From: Natrononativus amylolyticus
GTDB lineage: Archaea; Halobacteriota; Halobacteria; Halobacteriales; Natrialbaceae
Direction: 5' to 3'
DNA length: 64,000 bases
Assembly (NCBI RefSeq): GCF_024362525.1
Contig: NZ_CP101458.1
Location: forward strand, 2,046,001-2,110,000
The notes under the pieces are model-generated. The model was not told the origin of the DNA. It ran no database searches and worked only from the letters and a program-made list of their open reading frames with translations. Shown one piece after another: positions 33,023 to 40,826 of the stretch (position 1 is the first letter of the stretch; every line of letters begins with the position of its first letter). The translations under genes and the position numbers were made by a program.

Positions 33023-33961
33023 TTACTCCTCCTCGAGTTCGGCGACGACCTCCTGTTCGCCGTCGTGGGTGTAGGAGCCGGTCAGCGACTCGTAGTCGGG
33101 GTGGTCGATCTCGATCGTGTACTCGTTCTCGTAGATGACGTCGGTGTACTGGCCGTCGTCGTCCGTTTCGCCGCTGAACTCGAGGGGAACGTCCGCGTCG
33201 AGCGGTTCGCCCTCGCCGCTGACGGACGCCCCCTCGATCGGCTCGCCGTCGCTGTCGACGACGGTGAGCGTCATCAGCGCCGCTTCGGGGGCACCGTCGG
33301 ACTCGAGTTCGACCGTGAGCTCGTGTGCCCCGTCGTGATCGTGCTCGATCGTCTCCGCCTCGTAGTCGGGGTGGTCGAGTTCGATCTCGTACTCGTTCTC
33401 GTAGATCTCGTCGGTGTACTGACCGTTCGCGTCGGTCTCGCCGCTGAACTCGAGGGGAATGTCGGCCTCGTGTGGCTCGCCCTCGCCGCTGACCGAGACG
33501 TTCTCGATCGGGTTCCCGACCGGGTCGACGACGGTCAACTCGAGGAGCGACGTGTCCGGTTCGGAGACGTCGGCCCCGTCGTCGCTATCGTCGGCCCCGT
33601 CGTCGGTGGCGTCGTCCGCCTCGTCGCCGTCGTCGGGGGCATCACCCTCGCTATCGTCGCTTTCGCCGTCCGCGTCTTCTCCGCCGCCACCATCGTCCTC
33701 ATCGGTTTCGTCCTCCTCCTCCTCGGAGGCGTCGTCCTCGTCGACCCCATCGTCACCGCCAGCGTCGTCCTCGAGGTCCGCGCCGTCATCGTCCGTATCG
33801 TCGCCGATCGACGGCATACCGGGATCGATGACGCCGCTCGTGGCGAGCGAAAACGTGATCCCGATACCGAACAGCAACACTCCAAACAGCACCAGCCCGG
33901 CGTGAATCCCGTTGAACAGCCAGGTCAGTCGCTCGTCAGTAACTCCGTTTCGTATATACAT
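33023..33961 (-). CDS. Membrane-anchored protein with two carboxypeptidase-regulatory-like repeats
   Basis: 312 residues. One membrane segment (about 19-41, GLVLFGVLLFGIGITFSLAT) without signal cleavage; a 90-residue Asp/Glu/Gly linker; then two tandem copies of an ~85-residue beta-sandwich, each reading LTVVDxxGxPIExxSVSGEGEPxxADxPLEF ... GQYTDxIYENEYxIExDHPDYE. The repeat has the CarboxypepD_reg-like layout of surface proteins. It is oriented outward from the cell. No partner gene is evident; ATG 33961 is used. Confidence 0.75.
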   Translation of the reverse strand: MYIRNGVTDERLTWLFNGIHAGLVLFGVLLFGIGITFSLATSGVIDPGMPSIGDDTDDDGADLEDDAGGDDGVDEDDASEEEEDETDEDDGGGGEDADGESDDSEGDAPDDGDEADDATDDGADDSDDGADVSEPDTSLLELTVVDPVGNPIENVSVSGEGEPHEADIPLEFSGETDANGQYTDEIYENEYEIELDHPDYEAETIEHDHDGAHELTVELESDGAPEAALMTLTVVDSDGEPIEGASVSGEGEPLDADVPLEFSGETDDDGQYTDVIYENEYTIEIDHPDYESLTGSYTHDGEQEVVAELEEE

Positions 33962-34401
33962 GGTAATCCCCGGTCAGTGCGAGTTGGCTCGTTCGTATCG
34001 TACCCAAAGGGGTTCGAACGGTAGTGATTTTATACGAATTCTTGCTCTAATCTGCCTACAGGTCAGTTCGTTCGAGGCGAGCGGGTACCGGTAACGTTTT
34101 CCGGATCATACAGCGGTATATGGTTGAGAAGTTGAATCGTTACTGTCCCCGATTGTCAGAGGCACGGCTTCCTCCGGATCGCCTCCCGCGTCCCACCCCG
34201 TTCGACGCAGCAGCGGTCCCGGTCCGTCGGCCCGCGTGGACCGCAGGCGGTCTCTCCACAGTTCGACCGTTTCCGCCGGTTCGAGGCCGTCGTTCGTTGG
34301 CCCACCTCGAGTGGGGTACTCCCAGGTCGATAGATGGCAGTACGTCGGCTGAGTGTATAGTCGAACGCTGAGGGGGGAGCAGAGCCACCGAAGATCCACC
34401 A
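33962..34401. other. Intergenic region with TATA-like element
   Basis: 440 bp. The minus strand is open from 34594 to 34106 and its 3' half (34106 to about 34320) has coding-like base use, WRDRLRSTRADGPGP and similar, but has no plausible start and no recognisable family; it may be a decayed gene. TGTATAG at 34354-34360 could serve the small gene at 34402. Confidence 0.35.
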
Positions 34402-34560
34402 GTGGAGGTGCCGGACTCGCCACAAAATAGGCTCGAGGCAGTGCGCGAGAGAGCCCGTCAACACAGGGCGGCGACACTCGAGCGCGCTCGTCAACGCCGC
34501 GAGGCAGCGTTAGAACGTGCCCGCCAGCGGAGGGACGCGGCGCTCCAGCGCCGTCAGTGA
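34402..34560 (+). CDS. Hidden 52-residue microprotein with hendecad repeats
   Basis: Starts at GTG 34402, ends at TGA 34558-34560. From residue 16 the protein repeats an 11-residue unit, RERARQHRAATL, ERARQRREAAL, ERARQRRDAAL, then QRRQ. The DNA units (33 bp) differ mainly at synonymous sites: GCC CGT CAA, GCT CGT CAA, GCC CGC CAG; CTC, TTA, CTC; GAG, GAA. That is protein-level conservation, so the frame is very likely translated. Hendecad spacing with alternating Glu and Arg predicts a long amphipathic helix or coiled coil. Strongly basic. Function unknown; possible TATA near 34354. Confidence 0.6.
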   Translation: MEVPDSPQNRLEAVRERARQHRAATLERARQRREAALERARQRRDAALQRRQ

Positions 34561-34736
34561 ATAGGCATAGACCGGACGCCCAACTCGCTGGCACACCGGA
34601 TTCGGTATTCGATTCCGAAACCCCTCACCTGGGTTCCCGTCCATAGCAGCATCGTGGACCCATGCCAAGTCCGCTGGTATCAGCACCGGAGACGACGAAA
34701 TATGCCATATCCGCTTCCTCGAATGGGAATCGAACT
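34561..34736. other. Short intergenic region, nothing recognised
   Basis: 176 bp downstream of the microprotein and of the convergent paralogue gene. It includes TGGGAATCGAAC (34724-34735), which resembles a tRNA T-loop read on the minus strand, but no stems form around it. Confidence 0.35.
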
Positions 34737-35237
34737 TCAGTCTTCGTACCGGACGTGCGACTCGAACAGGTTCAACTCAGTGCTGAACACCTGAGTATCG
34801 GTCGTAAAGGTGTAGTCGGTGTCTGGCTCGAGAGATTCCTCGGTGAATACGTTCGTCGTCATGTCGATCTGTCTGTCGCCGGTGGTAGACCGAACGACGT
34901 ATCCCGTGTACCTGTCGGGTTGCGTTAGAACCGGTGCGAAGTCACCATCGGGTAGTCGTAACAGTTCGACCGTGATCGGCGCGGGGAGCTGACTGACGAC
35001 CTGGAACGTCATTCCGGGACGGTGGTCTATCATGGGAACGAGGAGCTGTTCGTGAGCCATCGATTCTTCGTCGCTCGAGTTCGATCGTTCGTCCGAGCCG
35101 GTCGACAGCTCGACGCAGCCGGAGGTCCCGACGACGATCGTCCCCGCGGTGATCGTCCGTCCATCGGTCCGCGATCGGTTTTCCGTCGCGGTTTCGTCCG
35201 TCCCGTTTTCGTGGCTGTTGGATGTCATAGGAGTCAT
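34737..35237 (-). CDS. Third, diverged paralogue of the tandem secreted family
   Basis: 166 residues. The C-terminal domain (about 60-166) follows the same plan as the two genes upstream: RPGMTFQVVSQLPAPITVELLRLPDGDFAPVLTQPDRYTGYVVR ... VFTEES ... VFSTELNLFE. The N-terminus has a hydrophobic run ITAGTIVVGTSGC with a possible lipobox, but only one Arg where a Tat pair would be (RTDGRTI), so export is doubtful. ATG 35237 or 35228. It lies 117 bases after the middle copy on the same strand. Confidence 0.6.
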   Translation of the reverse strand: MTPMTSNSHENGTDETATENRSRTDGRTITAGTIVVGTSGCVELSTGSDERSNSSDEESMAHEQLLVPMIDHRPGMTFQVVSQLPAPITVELLRLPDGDFAPVLTQPDRYTGYVVRSTTGDRQIDMTTNVFTEESLEPDTDYTFTTDTQVFSTELNLFESHVRYED

Positions 35238-35354
35238 CAGTGCTCGCGCCTCCCGTACTCCGCCGAGGCCGATAACGCTTCGCGGGTCAACACACAGTTG
35301 TGAGGTGCCGCTCGCACACAGTCGAACGCGAAAAAGTGGTACAGCACCGCTTCG

Positions 35355-35675
35355 CTATTCGATGTCAACACTGAGGAGGTTCAGCTGCGAACTGAACATC
35401 GTCGCGTCCTCCCCGAAGCTTCCGGAGTCATCGCTGCTCAGCGAGACGTCCTGGGAGAAGAGGAACGTGGTAACGCCAGCGTTCTCACCGTCCGTGTCGT
35501 ATCGGATGACGTGGCCGGTGTAGTCGTCGGGCTGGGAGATCTCGGGCACGGTCTCGTCTTCGAGCTGCAGGACGTTGACCGTCGTACTCGCCTCGAGCTG
35601 GGCGACAACATCGAAGTCCTGGCCCGGGTGGAAGTCGTACGAGAACACGAGTCCTCGACCGTCGTCTTGAACCAT
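35355..35675 (-). CDS. Signal-less middle paralogue of the tandem secreted family
   Basis: 106 residues. MVQDDGRGLVFSYDFHPG matches the mature N-terminus of the upstream paralogue (QESGRALVFSYDFHPG), so this copy starts exactly at that gene's signal cleavage point and has no signal peptide. It also lacks the acidic C-terminal tail. ATG 35675 is two bases after the upstream TAA and must be translated by reinitiation. By eye, 134 of 153 aligned bases match the first copy at constant 443-bp offset, so the duplication is recent. It could be cytoplasmic, or exported bound to the Tat-bearing partner. Confidence 0.7.
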   Translation of the reverse strand: MVQDDGRGLVFSYDFHPGQDFDVVAQLEASTTVNVLQLEDETVPEISQPDDYTGHVIRYDTDGENAGVTTFLFSQDVSLSSDDSGSFGEDATMFSSQLNLLSVDIE

Positions 35676-36103
35676 TTTTAGTTACCTCCGTTATCTTCGT
35701 CTTCCGGTTCGTCTTCCGGCTCATCTTCCGGTTCGTCTTCCGGCTCGTCTTCCGGTTCGTCTTCTGGCTCTTCGTCGTCCGTGTCGTCGGCAGCTTCGCC
35801 GTTGATCGACGAACTGAGGAGATTCAGCTGAGAGCTGAACATCGACGCGTCTTCACCGAGCGTTCCCGTGTCACCGCTGCTCAGCGAGACGTCCTGGGAG
35901 AAGAGGAACGTGGTAACGCCGGCACCGTCCCCGCCCATGTCGTAACGGATGACGTGGCCGTTGTAGTTGTCGGGCTGGGAGATCTCGGGCACGGTCTCGT
36001 CGTCGAGCTGCAGGACGTTGACCGTCGTACTCGCCTCGAGTGACGCAACGACCGTAAAGTCCTGACCTGGGTGGAAGTCGTACGAGAACACCAGCGCCCG
36101 ACC
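35372..36103. repeat. Direct duplication, two copies 443 bp apart
   Basis: Copy 1 is about 35372-35660 and copy 2 about 35815-36103, aligned without gaps at an offset of 443. In the 153-base stretch I aligned by eye 134 bases match. Codon positions are preserved in both, consistent with a duplicated gene still under selection. Confidence 0.7.
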
Positions 36104-36226
36104 CGACTCCTGGGCAGCCACGTTGCCGGTGGTAGCCGTAGAGCCGAGTGCAACGGCGGTTGCTGCGACTGCTCCCTTCTTCATAAACGTCCGTCTCGAA
36201 TCGCCTGTAGTTTCCTGATCGCTCAT
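35678..36226 (-). CDS. Tat-exported founding copy of the tandem secreted family, with EPED tail
   Basis: 182 residues. Canonical Tat motif SRRTFMKKG, hydrophobic segment AAVATAVALGS, cleavage near VAAQE. The domain (about 42-140) is beta-rich: FSYDFHPGQDFTVVASLEA, TTVNVLQLDDETVPEISQP, HVIRYDMGG, GVTTFLFSQDVSLSS, MFSSQLNLLSS. The C-terminus repeats EPED about eight times. No known family recognised. A hairpin, GCCCC-TCTT-GGGGC, lies at 36235-36248 just before the ATG; TATA-like GTTTATTCG is near 36272-36280. Confidence 0.7.
   Translation of the reverse strand: MSDQETTGDSRRTFMKKGAVAATAVALGSTATTGNVAAQESGRALVFSYDFHPGQDFTVVASLEASTTVNVLQLDDETVPEISQPDNYNGHVIRYDMGGDGAGVTTFLFSQDVSLSSGDTGTLGEDASMFSSQLNLLSSSINGEAADDTDDEEPEDEPEDEPEDEPEDEPEDEPEDEDNGGN
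35695..35772. repeat. 12-bp tandem repeat encoding Glu-Pro-Glu-Asp tail
   Basis: About six to seven units of the form GTCTTCCGGTTC, differing by single bases, encode the C-terminal EPED tail of the first paralogue. Confidence 0.8.
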
Positions 36227-37030
36227 TTTCTCACGCCCCTCTTGGGGCGCATGACTCTTGCCCAGATAGTCGAATAAACGCAGCCGACCGTTTCGTCTGG
36301 TATTAATTAATTTAATAAGGTGGTTAAATTCAGCGGATGATACGTTTTGACGGCCGTTTCTTCACCCTCGTTCACGAAATCTATAGCGGCAATATGGCTG
36401 CCAGCTTCCACGTGTCCAACTGTGTTCTACTTTGGTTCTAGCACCGACTCGACTTCTGTTAGCTCACCTGAAACTCCGCTTCGTTGGTGAAAACCGCAGT
36501 TGAATCGTTTCTGATGGGGAGTAAACCCTGTTCACATCGACCGGAAAAAGTGGAGACTGCTCGTCCGATATTCGGTAGACGATAGTGATCAGTACAATTT
36601 TGATATTGATCCGTGCGTTCCAGCTGTAACAGTTAGGGCGTCCTGTGCAATGCTGATTTTCGACTCCGCGTACGCGAGTGAATACGGAGACGTTCACCGT
36701 TCGACTGAGACCGGTTTAACAACAGAGGTCTTCTCAAAAAACGGTGTGGTAACCGACCGTACCAACCCCGTGTCTGTTGCCGTAGCGACAGTCAATCTTG
36801 TCGAGAGTACGTCACGAATCATCCTTGCCGACCGTCACGGGAGATGACTACAGAACCGCCAAAGCGGCGGAATTAGCTCACTTGTGTACCCGAACCCTGC
36901 CCGAGCACCTATATTCTCACTGACGTTCTCGAAAACGGACACTGAAACGGCGCAGCACCGTCGAGAAATCGCATGATACGATGCAACAGTAGCGGACCTT
37001 ATTGGTTCCTTCGCGCGACGAGGACAACTC
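36227..37030. other. AT-richer intergenic region of about 800 bp
   Basis: Contains AT-rich stretches such as TATTAATTAATTTAATAAGG near 36301-36320. Two short frames (36464-36697 minus, 36650-36847 plus) show no family and overlap, so I do not call them. Nothing matches a transposase. Lower GC than its neighbours points to acquired or decayed DNA. Confidence 0.4.
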
Positions 37031-38860
37031 ATGCCCTCGAGTCATAACCGTTCGGACGAGCGGTTCGGTGGTGTTCGACGACGGCGCTTCGTCCAGGCGA
37101 TCGCGGCGACAGGTCTCGCTTCGGGCGTCAGTACCCGCTCGCTGGCCCAACAGGACGACGAAGAGAACGGCTACACACTGCCGAGTAGTCGCCCCGGTAC
37201 GGTCTGGGATTTCCCGGCGGGGAACTACGAGCAGCTGTATCTCGATCAAAAGCGCCTGTCCCTGGAGGTACTGTTAGCCGATCCCGAGGTCCACGAAATC
37301 GTCGAAGACATGATCGTGAGCTTCGAGGCCTACGAGCCACACACCAACGACCTCGATGCGGTGAGCATCCAGGGATGCCCAGACGTCGAAGTCGAGGGTG
37401 GAATCGACGATGGGGGGTTCGACGTGACGTTCGTAGACAGGCAAGTCGCGTTTGGGCTCGTCGATCGAGGAGCGGACAACCTCATTGCGCTGACGATCAC
37501 CGAACCCGTGGACGTTTCCTGGACAGTGACCGAGGGAGAAGAGTACGATGGGGCGCTACTCCAGCGAGTACTCGACGATACCACCGTTCAGGCGTTTCTC
37601 GACGATAACGACTGGTATCCGTCGACGGTAGATCCTGGGCAGATTACATCCGCCCGCGGAATAGAACACGGCGACGTTACCCCGGTCGTGTTATCCGTTA
37701 TCGAGAGCGACACCGTCGCCGCGGTCGTCGCTTACGTGCGCGAGCGGGAAGACGACGTAGGAAACGTGATCGACGTCAGGTACGTCGAGCGGTTCGTGGA
37801 AACCCCGATGCACGAACGGGCCGCCGCCATCGAACCGGCGGACGAAACGGTACTAGAAGAAGTTCCATCGGTTCCGCTCGAGCAACGGCCCCTGGAAACG
37901 GCTGACGACGGTGAGCCACAGCTCGACGAACCACCCGAGAGCTTCGAGGCAGCAAACTGGAGTATCGAATGGGAGTACCCGGAACACCACGGCGTCGAGA
38001 TTACGGCGTCGTACATGGGGACCCCGGTGTTCGAGAACATCTCATCGCCGGTTACGTTCGTCGGCTACGGTATCGGAGAACGAGGCGACGAAAGCACGTT
38101 AGAATGGTTTTTCCCGGACAACAGCCCGGTATTCGGCGGCGAGATGCTACGGTGGGACGTCCACAGTTCGGACTTCGGCGGTCCCGAACCACTCGGCTTA
38201 CTCGAGTACCCGGAACGAGATGGGCTTCCGGACGGGTTCGGACTCACGAGCCAGTATCGTACCGGGAGCGTCGACCCAGCGTCTCGAGATCACCACTCCG
38301 GGCAACGCTTCGGCCAGACCAATCACGAGATAACATACATATTCTGGGAGGATGGGACGGTCATTCCCGTCTGGAAGAGACACGGTCCGGGATTCGTCAC
38401 CGAGTACGAGGATTCCGATTCGGAGACCGTCGAGCGCTGCGTCGCTGCGTTCACCATGGAGATTACGCCCGGAGTAGACAGGGACGTAGCGGTCGAAGTG
38501 TACGACGGCGACGAGTGGATTTGGCAAGAGGAAGAGTTCTATCAGGAAGGGGGACCGGGAATTGCCGTGCGGTTCTCGAACATGGATGGGGAAGAGACCG
38601 TCGAAATCCCCATTGAGGAGGACATGGAAGCCGTCCTCACCAGTCGTGGGCCTCGAGAGATTCCAGTCCAGAGCCGTCTCGACGATCCGGCGATCGAAAC
38701 CGGGTTCTATCACCCTGCACAGTACGTCGGAAACGAGGGAATCGTGGGTGATCGAACGGTTTTCTGGCTGTTGTTAGAGTCGCCCACTAGTGAGGTCCCA
38801 CAACCCGCCGGAGCCGCATCGTTCGTGGCACATACGGAAATGTACGTGTACGGATACTGA
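37031..38860 (+). CDS. Large Tat-exported protein of unknown function
   Basis: 609 residues. Tat signal VRRRRFVQAIAATGLASG with cleavage near SLAQQ; the chain is then secreted, with no membrane anchor. A Cys lies at GCPDVEVE (about 115). The middle and C-terminal parts are beta-rich, with DHHSGQRFGQTNHEITYIFWEDGTVIPVWKRHG (about 415-449) recalling the copper amine oxidase barrel in outline only; no Tyr-Asp or His triad is assigned. Codon use is lighter in GC3 than core genes. Between the AT-richer region and tRNA-Pro(GGG). Confidence 0.6.
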   Translation: MPSSHNRSDERFGGVRRRRFVQAIAATGLASGVSTRSLAQQDDEENGYTLPSSRPGTVWDFPAGNYEQLYLDQKRLSLEVLLADPEVHEIVEDMIVSFEAYEPHTNDLDAVSIQGCPDVEVEGGIDDGGFDVTFVDRQVAFGLVDRGADNLIALTITEPVDVSWTVTEGEEYDGALLQRVLDDTTVQAFLDDNDWYPSTVDPGQITSARGIEHGDVTPVVLSVIESDTVAAVVAYVREREDDVGNVIDVRYVERFVETPMHERAAAIEPADETVLEEVPSVPLEQRPLETADDGEPQLDEPPESFEAANWSIEWEYPEHHGVEITASYMGTPVFENISSPVTFVGYGIGERGDESTLEWFFPDNSPVFGGEMLRWDVHSSDFGGPEPLGLLEYPERDGLPDGFGLTSQYRTGSVDPASRDHHSGQRFGQTNHEITYIFWEDGTVIPVWKRHGPGFVTEYEDSDSETVERCVAAFTMEITPGVDRDVAVEVYDGDEWIWQEEEFYQEGGPGIAVRFSNMDGEETVEIPIEEDMEAVLTSRGPREIPVQSRLDDPAIETGFYHPAQYVGNEGIVGDRTVFWLLLESPTSEVPQPAGAASFVAHTEMYVYGY

Positions 38861-39165
38861 CTACGCGAACCACTCGATTGAGGCCCTCTCACGCTGAAGG
38901 CGGGTTTGAGTCTCACATAGACTGATACTCTTCTTTCCAGTCGCCCGGTTCTTCTCCGTCGATCTCCCTCTTTTCGCTCGTCGCCTGTGAGGTCACTGAC
39001 TCTCACGACGTCCTGGACAGTGAGTGTGAACGGATACGTCGCTCGAGTTCGTTCCGACCGACTTCCTCGAGCAATCGCTCGCGGTTCAGCTAACCCACCT
39101 CGAAGAGAAGGCTGGTGCGTTGCCCGTCCCAGAGGCGCGGCGGGAGAAAGATAGATGCGTTCGAG
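38861..39165. other. Intergenic region before tRNA-Pro
   Basis: About 300 bp with no ORF I trust. CTCTCACGCTGAAGGCGGG (38886-38904) resembles the ends of IS200/IS605-type elements in haloarchaea, but no partner end or transposase is present. Confidence 0.35.
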
Positions 39166-39236
39166 TGGGACCGCCGAGAATTGAACTCGGGTCCTACGGA
39201 CCCCATCCGCAGAGGATACCACTACCCCACGGTCCC
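39166..39236 (-). tRNA. tRNA-Pro (anticodon GGG)
   Basis: 71 bases. Acceptor GGGACCG pairs with CGGTCCC, discriminator A. D-arm GGGT ... TCCT, anticodon stem TGCGG/CCGTA with loop ATGGGGT, anticodon GGG. T-arm CCGAG TTCAATT CTCGG. Short four-base variable loop. CCA not encoded. Its 3' end faces the accessory region to the left. Confidence 0.9.
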
Positions 39237-39277
39237 GCACGTTGGACGACGGCGGTGCGAGTGTTAAGCGTGTCGTT

Positions 39278-40348
39278 TCACTCCCGGGATGCGAGCAGTT
39301 CACCCTCGTCACGAACCGCCAGACTGTAGACCGGATCGTTCTCGTAGACGACCGGCGAGCGGCGTCCGAGAACGTACCCGTCGTGGTCGGTCGACAGCGT
39401 CTCGAGGACGTCTCCGTGCGGCGATACTACCGCGGCGAGTTCCTCGCCGGCAGCGAACGACTCGCCGGCCGCCAGGCGGTGTCGACAGACCCCCGCCCGC
39501 GGCGTCTGCGGGCCAACGAAGCGCCGAACCGGGAAGTCGACGGGCGACTCGAGCGGCGGCGCATCGCGTTCGATCCGTTCGGGGACGGCCTCGAGCATAT
39601 CCAGGTGGACCATCGCGCGGTACGCCGCGGCGACGCCGGCCGCCCGATACGCCTCCTCGACGGCGTCGTGACCGCCGAGTTCGAGGGTGAGCGCTGGAAT
39701 ACCGGCCTCGTTTAACACCGCGCCCGCAGTCGAGCGGTGGAGGTTGCGGTCGGCGTACTCGTCGGAGGGGTACTCCGTGACGATCGGAACTTCCGTCGCT
39801 TCGGCGAGAGACTCGAGCCGTGCGGCCAGCTCTCGGGCCTCGTCTTCGTCGCGACGGCGGCCGTAGAGCACCCGATCGCGAATGACGAACGGCACCGATC
39901 CCGCCTGCGCCGTGTGGAGGTCGAGCAGCGCGTCCGCGGAGTCGACGATCTCGTCGTACAGCCGTTCGTCGATCAGCTCCTGCACCCGCCGGCGAGTCGG
40001 CGACTCCGTATCGGCGGTCGGAAAGTAGCGGTTGGGGTCGTCGCCGTGGTAGTAGGAGGTGCGCTCGACACGGCGGATTCCGGCGGGGTTGCACATCGGA
40101 ACGCAGACCACGGTGCCGCACAGTCCCTCGGGCACGCCCTCTGCGAGAACGTCCTGGGCGGCCGCGATCCCCGTCATCTCGTTGCCGTGGACGCCGCCAG
40201 TTATCCACAGCGTCGGGCCGTCTTCCTCGCCGCGTGCGAGGACGACGGGCAGCCGCTCGACTCCGCCGGTCGGCAGATCGGTCACCTCGAGGTACCCCTC
40301 CGTGCGCTCGCCCGCGCCGACGCTCGCGGTTCCAACAGTGAGAGTCAT
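39278..40348 (-). CDS. Succinylglutamate desuccinylase/aspartoacylase-family zinc hydrolase
   Basis: 356 residues. Zinc site GGVHGNEMTG (His and Glu) and LDLHTAQ (second His) around residues 51-60 and 144, with NPAGIRRVERTSYYHGDDPNRYFP carrying the substrate Arg of the AstE/AspA carboxypeptidase-like family. Cleaves an N-acyl bond of an acyl-amino acid; substrate unassigned. No signal peptide. ATG 40348. Confidence 0.85.
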   Translation of the reverse strand: MTLTVGTASVGAGERTEGYLEVTDLPTGGVERLPVVLARGEEDGPTLWITGGVHGNEMTGIAAAQDVLAEGVPEGLCGTVVCVPMCNPAGIRRVERTSYYHGDDPNRYFPTADTESPTRRRVQELIDERLYDEIVDSADALLDLHTAQAGSVPFVIRDRVLYGRRRDEDEARELAARLESLAEATEVPIVTEYPSDEYADRNLHRSTAGAVLNEAGIPALTLELGGHDAVEEAYRAAGVAAAYRAMVHLDMLEAVPERIERDAPPLESPVDFPVRRFVGPQTPRAGVCRHRLAAGESFAAGEELAAVVSPHGDVLETLSTDHDGYVLGRRSPVVYENDPVYSLAVRDEGELLASRE

Positions 40349-40442
40349 ACCGCTCCTCTCGAGAGCAGCGTCGAAAACCCCACGGGTTCAGCCGCGTCCT
40401 CCACCGCGCGTTCTGCGCTCGCGTAGAGCTGGCTCCGCGAGG

Positions 40443-40826
40443 TCAGTCGAACAGCGGCGCCGGTTCACCGTTCGGACCCGAGACCGTGCCCGAAAACTCG
40501 ACGGGGTCCCCGATCCCGGCCTCGCAGTCGTCCGCGAGCCGCGCCAGCACGCGCGCCTCGCCGAGGTCGACTACCGCCACCCGATACCCGCCGTCGAACC
40601 CCTCGGGCGCGACCGCGACCGTCGTTTCGGTGTACACCGTCCCCTCGGTCGGAAGCGAAACCGTCTCGAGGTCGCGCGCGCCACAGCGTCCGCAGGCGGC
40701 CTTCGGTGCAGCCGTCTCGTGGCCGCAGTCGGGACAGCGCTGGCCGCGAAGGTCGCCGTCCTCGAGAGCGGCCGCCCACTCGTCGTAGCGGAGCAGATCG
40801 CCGGTTTCGTCACCAGAAGCGGTCAT
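40443..40826 (-). CDS. DUF35-type zinc-ribbon/OB-fold protein, partner of the thiolase
   Basis: 127 residues. Zinc ribbon CPDCGHETAAPKAACGRCG (Cys at about 31, 34, 45, 48) then an OB-fold, ARVLARLADDCE. Such proteins hold thiolases together with acyl-CoA-binding partners and act in ketoacyl-CoA condensation or cleavage. Start ATG overlaps the thiolase stop (ATGA), so the two form an operon. Confidence 0.88.
   Translation of the reverse strand: MTASGDETGDLLRYDEWAAALEDGDLRGQRCPDCGHETAAPKAACGRCGARDLETVSLPTEGTVYTETTVAVAPEGFDGGYRVAVVDLGEARVLARLADDCEAGIGDPVEFSGTVSGPNGEPAPLFD

Noticed and set aside
34724-34735. TGGGAATCGAAC resembling a tRNA T-loop (possible att or tRNA fragment)
   Set aside because: No T-stem or acceptor can be built around it; a single 12-base match is expected by chance.
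36464-36847. Two overlapping short ORFs in the AT-richer region
   Set aside because: They overlap on opposite strands, have no start signals and no family.
38881-38920. CTCTCACGCTGAAGGCGGG as an IS200/IS605 end
   Set aside because: No second end, no transposase, and the similarity rests on memory only.
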